22,463 nucleotides of DNA from Cruorifilaria tuberocauda (taxonomy: Eukaryota > Nematoda > Chromadorea > Rhabditida > Onchocercidae). Shown here piece by piece: positions 10,503-20,987 of the stretch; the stretch's first letter is position 1; the number at the start of each line of letters is the position of its first letter. Made by a program: the position numbers and the translations under genes. The stretch lies in assembly GCA_013365365.1 (NCBI GenBank), contig JABVXU010000753.1, forward strand, positions 1-22,463, read 5' to 3'. Below the pieces are notes generated by a model. That model saw only the letters and a program-made list of their open reading frames with translations. It was not told the DNA's origin and did not search any database.

Positions 10503-12330
10503 GAGAAAACTGGAATATGAGATGCATTGAAAAGGAAGTCTATTGTTCTTACCATTATTATTATTTTTAATATCCTCATTACTATTCATTATTATTTGTC
10601 ATTAATTGTTATCATTATTTATTATTTTTTATTTGTTTATTTATCAATTATTTATTAATTTTTATTCACTCGTCTATTATTTATTTAATATTTATTATTA
10701 CTATTATGTATTAATTATCATTACTATTATTGTTACTATTAATTATCATTATTATAACCAACTATTATCTACAATTACTATTAGTTTGCAATAAATTATT
10801 CAAAACAAACAAATACGAAAAAGAATGAGATGGAAAATTACTGCGAAAGAAGAAAGTGGAACGGTGTATTAAATTAAACTGATTAAAAGATAGAATCGAT
10901 AAATCCATCAATATTCATAATGAAAATGTTATTTACAAAGGAAAATTGATCAGGAAACAATTAATAGCAAGTAAGAAATATCGTTAGAATTAGTAAAAGA
11001 AAATATTTTTTAATATAAATTTGGAATTAGAAATAAATAAAATTATGCCTATTGATGAAATTCAAAAATTTAAACAACCTAAAATTTATCATTGAAAACG
11101 TGACAAATTTAGTATTTCCCATTTCTCAATCAATAATTTTGAATTATTTCGTCTTTCTTTTTTCTGAACACTTAATGCAAAATTCAATATTTCTGAAAAT
11201 TTGCCAACTAGTACAAGTGCAGTACATACTTGTAATGAATAAACAAATAATTAGAATCAATATTTCACCTGAAATTTTAATTTCTCATCATATTTTAACA
11301 AAGATGATCAAAACGAAACATTCTCAATTGAATTTTATTAATCTAAAACAATGATAACGAAAAATCTTTTGAAACTTTTGAAATAGCCACATCAGTTATA
11401 TGCTAATTATTCCCTATAAGCTTTATATCAATCATTTCGGTTGAAATTAAAGGAAGAAAAAAGATTAAAGGAGAAATGAAACAATTTTTGGAACGGATGT
11501 AAAATTTGGTTTAAAGCCAAGTTCTTATTCACGTGATATTATTTGAAATTTGAAATTATTTGAAATCATTGTTTGTTCATTGAAAAATTAGGAAAGAGAA
11601 AAATTGGGTTTCTGTCCCACTTTTTTTCTAAATTCCTAAAACCAAAAAAAGGAAGCTATAACAAATGATTTTTTCAGGGCAAATTTAAGAGCTGAAATTG
11701 AAACAGAAATTTTCAATTATTAAAACAAGAAAAAACTGAAACTTATCAGTTTCTCAATAAATTCCAACTTATCACAACCAAGTTTTAAGCATTTCATGCA
11801 TAAACTTGGAAACAACATACGAGACAGAAAAGAAATAAACTATTTATATTTTTATATTAAGTGAATTTCAACTTGGACCTTTCGCTAAGATTGCGAGGGA
11901 AATTGAAGAAATTTGAAATTCTATATTCTGGTCTTAATATTGCAAACAAATTTCATGTGTTCCTTGCTTACAAGTTCGTCGATAGAATTATGAAGAAAAC
12001 AAAGAGTAATAAAATCTCTTGACCTTATTTAATATTGTTAATGGTATGCTCTCTATTTGCAAATTGCAAAAAGAAACTTTCAACTTATACATTTAATGCT
12101 TTTTTGCTGTTACGCCTTCCTACAGCATAAAGAAGGACCAGAAGGATTGTTAAGAATTTTCTTCAAAGAGTGTAGCAGGTCAACTAAAGGTTAGAATTGA
12201 GTCCTCTCTCCCTTGCCTTATTGATACGTAAAACTCTCCAGAATGTTGTAGAATTGTAAATGTTAATGTATTAATATTGTATTATTTATGTGCCAAACTG
12301 TTCGAATAAAAGTTTAATTGGCCAAGTTTG

Positions 12331-12400
12331 AGATACAACCCAAGCGTAACAGTTATCACATCTGCCTGACGCGGAAGCCAGCAGTTTGATTCCACGCAAA
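12331..12400 (+). pseudogene. Decayed tRNA-Val-like sequence
   Basis: GTTATCACATCTGCCTGAC (about 12352-12370) matches the D-arm to anticodon region of eukaryotic tRNA-Val, with GAC at the anticodon place. GTTTGATTCC (about 12384-12393) sits where the T-loop B box (GGTTCGAATCC) belongs. The anticodon loop is two bases short, the T stem does not pair and no clear acceptor stem closes, so a working tRNA is unlikely. It could be a tRNA pseudogene or the head of a tRNA-derived SINE. A small inverted repeat GTTCCT/AGGAAC follows at 12411-12437. Confidence 0.6.
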
Positions 12401-12696
12401 TAGAATAGAAGTTCCTCAAGCTTCTAAAAGAAGGAACACCCTCAATCTTGTCGCGGTCAAAGAGGAACGCCGACAGAATCAATCAATATTTAATTATAAC
12501 TTTTTTAATTTTACTTCAAGTATTACTATCATTTAAATATAAATATAGATCTATTTTGAAAACGATAACACAATATTTGCAATAATAATATGCGTTTCGA
12601 ATTAGAATTAAATCGATAAATTAACTCATTTAAATGACTCATCTAAAAATGAGATAATGGACTAGCGGTGATAAAAATGATAATTGCGGAGGTGGA

Positions 12697-12753
12697 AAAT
12701 GATAATGACGATGATGATGATGATGATGATAATCATGACGATGATAATGATGA
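12697..12753 (+). repeat. GAT/GAC trinucleotide microsatellite
   Basis: A run of GATGATGAT units with GAC and AAT interruptions. It is part of a cluster of simple repeats that continues to about 13332. No open gene contains it. Confidence 0.85.
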
Positions 12754-12848
12754 GTAGGGGAAGACGACCATCGGAAAGAGTGAACAGACAGTGTCGATAA
12801 GATCTGCTAGGATCACTGACCATCTCTTTATTGCATCACAGTTCGGTT

Positions 12849-12935
12849 ATTTGTATGTCTATGTATGTATGTGTGTATGTGACATTCTGGATATATACGT
12901 GCACGTGAATGTATGTATGTGTATGTATATGTATG
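12849..12935 (+). repeat. TATG / TG microsatellite
   Basis: Repeated GTATGTATGTGTGTATGTGAC-type units, interrupted by GGATATATACGTGCACGTGA and then resumed. The two blocks each end near GACA(C/T)TCTG, so the array has a loose second-order periodicity of about 65 bases. Confidence 0.8.
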
Positions 12936-12990
12936 TCATTGACACTCTGTAAAGATTTCGCTATACAAAGGGACGCAACTATCAACGCAA

Positions 12991-13332
12991 ATGTACTACT
13001 ACTGTTACTGCTTCTATCACTATTACTGCTATTATTACTAGCTGCAAATTACCTGTAATTACTACCACTACTACTATTACTTATTGCGAGTACTACTACT
13101 GGTACGACCATTAGTGTTATACTACTGCTGCTGCTATTTTATTAAGGTTACTATTACTATTATCTACAATTACTACTAAAGCTACAAAATCACGATTACT
13201 ACTACTGCTCTGCTACTGTAACTAACTATCATATACTGCTGCATCTTATTAAGATTACTATTATTACTGACTACAAACTATCTACAATTACTGTAGCAAC
13301 TACAAAACTACGACTATTGCTACTGTTACCTA
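12991..13332 (+). repeat. TAC/TACTAT trinucleotide array with higher-order repeat
   Basis: The stretch is dominated by ACT/TAC/ATT triplets. Above this, a unit of about 108 bases is repeated: ATTAAGGTTACTATTA at 13140 returns as ATTAAGATTACTATTA at 13248. Each is followed by CTACAATTACT, CTACAAAA.CACGA and GCTACTGT in the same order. An earlier, weaker copy seems to begin near 13031. It is non-coding as far as can be seen. Confidence 0.8.
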
Positions 13333-14828
13333 AGTATTACTGTTATGAAATCGGAACGAAAAAGTATGATAATGGAATTGCTGGGCCGAGTTGAGTTGAG
13401 CATACCGGAGAAAACTAGTTTGGAAATATTCTAAAGGAAGGAATAAAATTAACAATCATTTTTCGCTAACTTTTTCTCACTAATATATTTCACTAATACT
13501 TTCTTTGTCTCTTTCATTCACCCTATTCAGCATTTTCCCATTTTTCATTATCAATATTTAAAAAGAAACAAAGAAAAAGATAATATATAATTCTTAAGTA
13601 GAATTACTTCTTTACTTCTTTTATTATTTAAAGTGAACAGTTCAAACTTACATCATTCATTTCATGTGGATATGTAGGTTACCCAAGATAAATTTTCACA
13701 TTTCTCTCAATGCTTATTTTTGAGATGATTTGAAATCAATGAAACGGATTAATACATCTGATATATTATCAATGATAAATTATAAAACACTTCCAATATC
13801 TCAATGGAATGAAAATTGCTTGCGTGACAATTTAACCTGTGAAACTTTTTTTTACAGACACATCTCTCTTTGAAATGTATTTGGACAGTTATTTTGTCGC
13901 AAGAACTTCATTATTATTGTTAAAAAAATATATATATGATTAAAATGCACGGAATTTACATGATATCAAGAATTAAGAATGATGAAAGGACATTGTAGGA
14001 ATTGATAAGGAAGAAGGAATATAGCTTTTTTCTTTTTTTTTATTCCACTTTCATCCAATTACATGAATGTACTTTTGGTGCAAATCAAATATGTACAATA
14101 ATGGCGAATTCCTATAATTTGAAACAAAAAATTTTTTTCGTGATCAACTGGAAAGAACAAAAACTTCAATCAATTATATTACCACAAGTGTGTTATTATG
14201 TGTAATTTGTAATTTTATTTACTTTTCCACTTGTTAATCCGTACATTCACTGAACTGTTCCCACTATTTATTTCTCACTTTGCATATCACAGTGAGTTTT
14301 CCAGTTTTATATTTCTTTTTTAACAGTTCAAGCACTTTCAAGAGTTCTACTATCGTCTAAATAGAATATAAGTATAGAGACAAATGTAAATATAAATATA
14401 AAGTGTACATACATGTATTGCAATATAATAAAATGCAAATTAAAAACATGTGTCGGAAAATCCAAAATTTAAATTTAAAGAATTTTTTACTCACTTCGAT
14501 CATAATGATTAATTACCCTCAAAACAATTAAAATTTCGGTAGCAGGTTCATGGTATTTATTTTCTCCTTGGTACTAATTTTCCATAATGGTTATCAAGAT
14601 TAATAACCCATATATAAACAAATCAACTAATAACCTAAATTACTTATCAGCACTTGATATCACTTGTTTATCCATTTCTAATTTCTCTCAGATAAATTAC
14701 ATTTCCATGTAAACATCACCAGCTTCGTAAATTTCCTCCTTAGAACATAATATAATGCTTATTAAATATAGTCATTCCCATATCTGTAAATCTCTACACA
14801 ATATTATCTATAAAAGAACCTGATAGCA

Positions 14829-15191
14829 ATGATAGATGACACAGAATTTCCACAGCTTTCAATCATAATCGCTGCTTTGTTATTTCACTGCTGTTTTACA
14901 AAAATAAAACTGTGGTTCTACTCTTGTGCTACAATCCCACAAATTCCTGTACGAATTCGTCTGCAAGACAATCTCCACCAAAATCAATCCCTTCTTCCTA
15001 CTTTATACTTTTCAATCCAACCACCCAACTTCATTGGTTGTTTAAATCTCCTCCTCATCTATAAAATATTACCATGGCTTGTGCTTCAAATTCAAATCTT
15101 CAAGAAACGAGGAATTGTTCTATCAATCCAAGGAACAACCTCGTATCAAGCCAAAAGTTCCAAACCAATCTTTCACGACAACATGCTTTAA
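14829..15191. other. Less AT-rich island, possibly decayed coding sequence
   Basis: This stretch is visibly richer in G and C than its surroundings and shows strong C-over-G skew on the plus strand. The plus strand is open for 120 codons from an ATG, giving a hydrophobic product I do not recognise. The minus strand also shows pieces that look coding (for example HVVVKDWFGTFGLIRG near 15130-15180), but these are cut by stops and would need frame changes. I cannot decide between chance ORF, gene fragment and old element. Confidence 0.3.
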
Positions 15192-15885
15192 TTTGTGATG
15201 GATAAAATTTTCGAAATAAATAATATAATCAATTATTGGTACCTCAAATTGGCATAATATGAGAAACCAAAGGAGATTTGAAACAACATCATAATCATAT
15301 GCATTAGCTAGGGAAATTGATAAACTGGCAGGTACTCATCCGAGCAGTTATTTTTATCATTTATAATTACTTCCTTATGGTTCAACTCATAAAAAATTTC
15401 ATTTTAGAAATTTTTTCAATTTTGTTTTTAAAAAGTTTTCATTTTTGGATTTGCCATCTTGAGAAACTTGTATTTCTGTTATTTTATGATGGCTTCTCGA
15501 GCTAGACTTTATATAGTGTCAAGTTTGAAACTCAAAGTTAAGTCAGAATGAGTGATTTTCGATTAATACACATTTCGAGCATTTTAATCGTTCAGGCAAT
15601 AAGTATTTCGAACATTTTCATTTCTTCATATTTCAGATAAATATTCAAACCAAGCGTTTAAATACTTAAAACTAAAGAGAATTAAAAAGCAGCAGACTTT
15701 GATAAAGCGATATTTTCAACAATTAGTGGAGAAACTCCCGTAACTTCTTAACTACATAACTTTACACATGCACGTCGAACAAATTTTGAACAAATTACCC
15801 GTCAACTCGCGGGCGGGAAAGGACGCATTATGCTACAAAGTGCTGAAATGATTTATGAATAAAAAGACCATTATGAAGTCATTTT

Positions 15886-15904
15886 ATCCCAATTAATTTG
15901 GGAT
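15886..15904. repeat. Palindrome ATCCCAA-TTAAT-TTGGGAT
   Basis: A perfect 7-bp inverted repeat around a five-base loop, 139 bases upstream of the pir-1 start codon. It could be a protein-binding dyad in the promoter region or chance. Confidence 0.5.
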
Positions 15905-15963
15905 TGCTAGGTTACGTTTTGATCTTATGTTTTGTAAAATTAAGGCTCGTAATTTGCGTGATG

Positions 15964-15972
15964 TTCTTTCAG
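15964..15972 (+). promoter_or_regulatory. Probable splice or SL acceptor upstream of pir-1
   Basis: TTCTTTCAG ends at 15972, 52 bases before the pir-1 ATG, in good nematode acceptor context. It may be the spliced-leader site. The frame of the ATG stays open back to this acceptor, so a coding upstream exon cannot be excluded. Confidence 0.5.
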
Positions 15973-16024
15973 CAGTTATACCAAAAAGCACCTTGCCAGT
16001 AGTCAAAAAGACAACCTAAAAGTA

Positions 16025-17790
16025 ATGCAACGAACGTCTCATAAGAATAAGTCGCAGCGTAACAAGAAACGATGTTCAAAGCAGATCGCATTTAACTCAT
16101 GCAGATTTCCTGATAGGTCGTGCACTTTCCATTTTTCTCTTATTTTCAATGAATTTCAAAACTGGTGTTTGTTTGAAATATGTAACGCGTGAGTTCTTTT
16201 CTTCTCTCTCTATGCATTTATTTTTCCGGCATACAATTGTGATAATTATTAGGTATAATTTATCTTAGGTGGATTGATTATGATCCAGTGGGGAAAGATA
16301 TGCCAGGAACACGGTTTGTCGCCTTCAAGACACCTTTGCAACGCAAGTATTTCCTTAATCGTGGTGATGAATTCGACGTACAGAATATTTTTGAAACGAA
16401 AAGTTTACTTGATATGGTAGGTCACAATATTGAAGTTTTTTCTGGTGCGCATACTTAAATATTTCAAGAGCTCTGTGAGAATGTCTGATAGTTGGTATTG
16501 GAAAGTCTAAAGCATATTTGACATTTCCATATTCTTCTGTTACTTTGGTCGGTAGTGATAACATATTATCAACAAGATCAACATTTCTCCAGACCAATTA
16601 AAGTCAGTGACAACAAATATATGTGTAATTTCAAAGTTACTAGTTTGTCAGCTATATATGACAACAGTTTCTTTTCAGGCTTCTACTGCTGGTAAGCAGA
16701 TAGGTCTTGTTATTGATTTAACAGCAACTCAGAGATATTATGATTCTCGTGAATGGACCGATATCGGTATTGAGTATGAAAAAATATGGTGCGTGGGACA
16801 CCACATAAATACCCAAGTGGAAAACATTCACAAATTTTATGACATTGTCAGTGAATTTCTATCCAAACATATCTATACCGGTTCGTTTTTTATTTTTTAA
16901 TGAATGTGATGAATGTGATAATGCTAGAAAATAATGAATATAATAATGCCAGAAATGTGTTTCTCCTTCTCCTGAAAATAAATAATTTCATTCCTTATGT
17001 AGTGTGAAAAATTATAGCAATAAGGTAATAGTGATAGCAGTAATTGCTAATTATGCACGAGTGATTGCTCTATTGCAACTAAGATATTTACCCATATTTT
17101 GCGAATATTGAAATAATCTTTATACGTTCATTCCGTTTTCTGCAATAGCAGAGTCGCAAAATAGAAATGCAAATTCCACAATTTTTTTTTGAAATTTTCT
17201 ATTTTTTATCCTTGGATCGTTGAAGTGCGTAGGACTTTATACTTTTTAATCGTTGTTCTTGTGAAAATTTTTTTGGCCACATGGCAAGCAGAGGGATATA
17301 TGATAATTAAATATATAATAATATAATAATTTGAGGTGAATTAATTGGCGTGCACTGTACACATGGTTTGAATCGAACGGGATATATGATTTGTCGGTAC
17401 TTGATTGAGGTCGATGGCTGGGATGCTAATAGTGCTATTGAACGTATGTTTTATAAATTTTGCTTTATTTTGGATGAAAGTGGATATTCTACAAGATGTT
17501 ATGCTGTTGCAAATTTGCTCCTGCTTGCTGTCAGCAGTGTTCATTTTTTAATATCTCCTTACTTAAATTTATTTATCTTCTCCCTAGAATTCGAATACTG
17601 TCGGGGCTATAAAATTGAACGAATGAAATATATCGATTCATTACGGAATGATTGTATCAGAGGTAAGCATGCTATTTTGTCTGTGGAGTATCCTGGAAAA
17701 TCTTTTAATAAAATGCCCGATAAACGATTACCTCATCTGAAAAAAGTTTTGCCTTGTTTTGATCTGAATGAATTTGTTGCAACTAATTAG
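16025..17790 (+). CDS. pir-1: PIR-1/DUSP11-type RNA 5'-tri/diphosphatase
   Basis: Homologues of this cysteine phosphatase remove 5' phosphates from triphosphorylated RNA and in C. elegans act with Dicer in small-RNA pathways. Exons 16025-16116, 16269-16416, 16679-16880, 17336-17443 and 17588-17790 join in phase to 250 residues ending in TAG. Residues 1-28 are basic (KNKSQRNKKR), suiting RNA binding or nuclear import. Family marks follow: PDRW 29-32, GTRFVAFKTPL 44-54, IGLVIDLTATQRYY 88-101, and the P-loop HCTHGLNRTGY 154-164, with nucleophile Cys155 and Arg161. QFEYCRGYKIER 184-195 ends the phosphatase fold. The tail is lysine-rich and unlike relatives. The start is the first ATG after the acceptor at 15972. 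A second donor at 16188 keeps the frame and would add 24 residues between Arg31 and Trp32. An alternative donor at 17662 would drop the tail, but the frame there reads as coding. Confidence 0.93.
16420..16606 (-). pseudogene. Antisense coding-like island inside pir-1 intron 2
   Basis: Reading the minus strand from about 16606 down to 16440 gives an open, balanced-composition peptide including WRNVDLVDNM, LPTKVTEEYGNVKYALDF and PIPTIRHSHRALEIF, then KYAHQKK. The sequence is less AT-rich than usual introns here, and the plus strand is full of stops in this part. A TAA lies just upstream in frame, and there is no AG acceptor before it. Past KYAHQKK the frame runs into the antisense of pir-1 exon 2. 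I do not recognise the protein. It looks like a gene or exon fragment inserted in reverse, but could be an unusual intron. Confidence 0.35.
16911..16960 (+). repeat. Two-copy 25-bp tandem repeat in pir-1 intron 3
   Basis: GAATGTGATAATGCTAGAAA (from 16911) is followed 25 bases later by GAATATAATAATGCCAGAAA (from 16936). The repeat lies in the 455-base intron before the exon that carries the phosphatase active site. No function is seen. Confidence 0.65.
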
Positions 17791-17979
17791 TCAGCGAATT
17801 GTTTATTAGTGAATTTCGTCCTATATACAATGCGTTTCCAAATTTGTATGAAATTTGATCATTTTCTTCCGATCACTAAGATCCAAAAGTAATTGATTGA
17901 AATTTTTGGAACTTCTGAAGTTGGCATAAAATTTGTAGAACATTTTTTACGAAGCAACTCGATGTGTGTACGTTTTGAA

Positions 17980-17985
17980 AATAAA
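17980..17985 (+). terminator. Candidate polyadenylation signal AATAAA for pir-1
   Basis: AATAAA lies 190 bases after the pir-1 stop at 17790, a usual distance for a nematode 3' untranslated region. Other hexamers occur further on, so this is a candidate only. Confidence 0.45.
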
Positions 17986-20966
17986 CTCATTGAAAATCAT
18001 TTTTTAGTGCTTTATTCTCATATATTTGTTTTCAAAATATATGTATGCCAAGTCAACCTCATAAAGCCTTTAAAATTAAGTTTGTTTTTCTAGTCATATG
18101 TTATGCATATCTCGGCTCATGCCAAAACCTTTAAATTATTATAGGAATATATATAATTTCCATAATTTTGTTTTATCTAGTAACTATTTTTTTTATGCAC
18201 TATCGAGAATATTTCATGCGAAGGCATCTTTGTTCCTGCTTTCATGTTGTATCATAAAATGACTGCTATTTCATTGCTTGTTATTTGTTGTGATTTATTG
18301 TATCCTCTCTTTGCTTTTCTTTCTTTTTTCGTAGCGTTAATTGGAACCTCAATAAGCAATTAACTTTAAAAAGAAAACCGGAACACGCATAAATGAAGTG
18401 ACATTTTTTTAACTGAAGACTGTTTTATTTACTCCTTTTCTGTTAATAAAATATAAAGAACATGTATATTCTCAGAGATTTTTATGAAATTTACAACATT
18501 TAAAAGCGATTATGAATGATAACTATTTTCGTGTTATTGCTCTGATATATGGAAAATACCTCTTTCTAGAGAAATTATGATATACTAAATATACCTCCTC
18601 TGAATAAACCTTGGACAGATTTGTATGTTCACTTGAATATAACCAATTGTTTGGAAATCAGGATGACAATATATTTTATTATGCTGATGTTCTCTTGATA
18701 TCTAGAACTTGGATTTTTTATTTCGATGGATTGCAGTTATCGACTGATATTTACTTGAAATGAGGAATTCGCATTGACACGCTTATTGGCGGTTAATCAT
18801 TCCGAAGCTTAAATCAGATTTCAAGTTTTACTGAAAATTTTCATTCTATCTTATAAATATCAGCTTGCGGTATTCATTTATTTTAAAAAATTTTGAATGT
18901 TGAAGGAATAAAATTTGCCTCACCTCTTTCATTTAATGATTTCCAAAGCTAGATTTTGATGCTCCATACAGACGATTAGTTACTTCGTTCATCTAAAGCG
19001 TTTAAAATCTGGTTCGAGATCAATAATGTAAAAATAAAATCAAATAACAGAAGAAACAAATTTAAGCATAACATCGCTGAGTGAAAAAAAAGGAATAATT
19101 GAATACATCAAAATAATTCCTTCTATGAATTTTTCAAATGCTAGAAAACGTTTCCTATCATTTTGAAACTTTTAATGAGAATTTCTTTTTTTCTTTACAA
19201 AAAGAAAGGCTTAGAATTCCCAAGGATAATCCACTAACTCTTTTCTCTCTTTTCTTGTTTATCTCTTTGAACCAATTGATGATTTCGTTTTTTTTTCAGT
19301 AAGTTAGCAAGAAAAGTTTTTGTTATCTTTTGTTGCAAATGTTAATTGATTTCCTCTTCTTTCTTCCATTCTATCCATCGAGAAAAGTTAAAACTTTCGA
19401 CAGTATCGATGGAATGAAACATAGCAAATAATTCATATATTTTAACATTGAAGAAAACATAGGTAATTCTCCTTTTTTCCTTTTCCCACGAGTATTTGAT
19501 TGCTTTTTCATTCGAGAATGTAACCATTAGGATAAAGTTTTAGAGAAATTTTCCACTTTATCATTCATGTTATCATTTCTACTATCATCTCTCTTATTAT
19601 TACAATTACTACTTTATTGTTATTCTCTCAAATTGTTAACCAACCTAATTTATTATTTTCATTTGTTGTTATATGTAATAAAAAATCACTATTGTTAATT
19701 GCTGTTAACAAAAAATAAAAAGTAAATGTGATTAATTCATTAAGATTGCAATAGATTGTTTATATCAACTTTATCTAATAGCTATAGCAATCAAATTAAT
19801 CAATTCATGGAAGCATAACACTGATCAGTTGAAAATTCAAAATCAGATGAGAACTGAAACCAATGAAATAGCATTGTGTTAAGAAAGCAAATGCAACATT
19901 TTTAACATTGTTGTTGCTTTTCAGCAACAATAAATAATGAAAAGAGAAGACAGAATTTTATTTTTCTTCAATTTTCCTGTCGTAATATATATTTTTATTT
20001 TAAATATCTTTCTAAGTTCTCGTTTCTTATTTCTTTTTTTGCGCCTGGAATTTTGTCCACTTTCACTTGTGCTTCAAAATTTAAACTTCCTTTTTTTTCG
20101 CCTATAATTACTTGTACTTCCTTTTCTTCCACTGCAAGACACTTTTTCTCGAGGTTATTATCTGAAGTGATTCAATTTTCCCGTTACGGCGTATTTTTGC
20201 TTGCTTTTGCACAAATATATAGTAGGTTTGACCGGATTCTGGTTAGCCGTTATTAAATTATTCTGTTTGATCCATAAATCCTGTAAAGAACACTACTGAA
20301 AGCATTTAACAAACAACCATTTATCTCGCTGAATAATCTGTCAGAAATTAAAGTCAAATATTAAAGGTCAATCTAACATCTGTCTTCGAAACTTATTTGT
20401 TAATGAAACATTGTAAGTAAACCACATGCCAATAATTTCGAAGAATACAATTCAAATGTGCTACGTATAGACCTCTTCTTATTGGTAGACCGGAAAAATT
20501 GGATGATTCAGTATGCTATTCCTGTCTATCTTGTACACAACGATTTATCACCATTACAATAAATTCTACTTAAAATTGAACATTGAACAATTTATAATAC
20601 ATTTTCAACTTATGACTTATTTTTGTAATAACGTGAACATTTGGTCATTAGATTGACCGTTGTAATAATCATTCATTTATTTTCATTCATCTCCAAAATG
20701 TTAACAAATGATTTCCACCTTCCACCCATGCTTCCTTTTCATTTCTGAAATGCTTCCTTTTCACTAAAATTATAATTATTCCATCAATAATTAGTAAATG
20801 AATTATTAGTGAGAAATAATTATAAAAAGTGTAAGAAGTAAAAAAGATGAAAGAACCGGTAGTAGGAAAAGCTAAAAAGATAACAATCGGTCTAAAAAAC
20901 TCGAATGATACTGTTTTGACATTTTCATATGAAACTCATGGATTTTCAATTATTCGTTAAAATCTT

Positions 20967-20975
20967 TTTTTTTAG
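20967..20975 (+). promoter_or_regulatory. Splice or SL acceptor before the secreted-protein gene
   Basis: A nine-T tract followed by AG (20974-20975) precedes the ATG at 20988 by 12 bases. This is compatible with SL trans-splicing onto a short leader. An upstream coding exon is also possible because the frame is open between acceptor and ATG. Confidence 0.5.
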
Positions 20976-20987
20976 ATATTTTCATTA

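Larger units (their letters stand above)
9869..15963. other. Long intergenic region between divergent genes, no intact gene seen
   Basis: Six kilobases separate the starts of the glycosyltransferase and pir-1 genes, so promoters of both should lie here, but none can be named from sequence. Contents by position: a 66-bp tandem repeat (10371-10502); ATT-rich low-complexity DNA (about 10550-10780); a tRNA-Val-like relic (near 12341-12397); GAT, TATG and TAC microsatellites (12697-13332); a less AT-rich, broken coding-like island (14829-15191); a palindrome (15886-15904). Open frames such as 11052-11354 have AT-driven composition and match nothing I know. Confidence 0.7.
17791..20975. other. Intergenic region between pir-1 and the secreted-protein gene
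   Basis: Three kilobases of AT-rich sequence with no gene I can support. The first 200 bases are probably the pir-1 3' untranslated region. Later parts hold T- and A-rich tracts and a small hairpin TTGTTGC/GCAACAA at 19911-19930. Open frames at 17893-18093 and 20053-20256 lack a recognisable product. Confidence 0.65.

Noticed and set aside
10297..10527. Minus-strand repetitive open frame with DCFS.FSQKFFYL units
   Set aside because: It is produced by the 66-bp tandem duplication, whose length is a multiple of three. There is no other sign of a gene.
11052..11354. Plus-strand 100-codon open frame
   Set aside because: Composition is Ile/Leu/Asn/Lys-rich as expected from AT-rich noise. It has no splice context and no recognisable motif.
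16146..16190. ATG at 16149 as an alternative pir-1 start (NFKTGVCLKYVT)
   Set aside because: With the GTGAGT donor this frame is out of phase with the next exon, whereas the ATG at 16025 gives PDRW in phase.
17893..18093. Plus-strand open frame after pir-1 (IEIFGTSEVGIKFVEHF)
   Set aside because: It lies in the likely pir-1 3' untranslated region and contains the candidate polyadenylation signal. It starts at TTG and has no acceptor.
19005..19030. GGTTCGAGATC resembling a tRNA B box
   Set aside because: No D arm, anticodon arm or acceptor stem could be found around it.
20366..20660. 11-bp inverted repeat GGTCAATCTAA (20366) / TTAGATTGACC (about 20649)
   Set aside because: Similarity does not extend into the flanks, so there is no support for terminal inverted repeats of an element.
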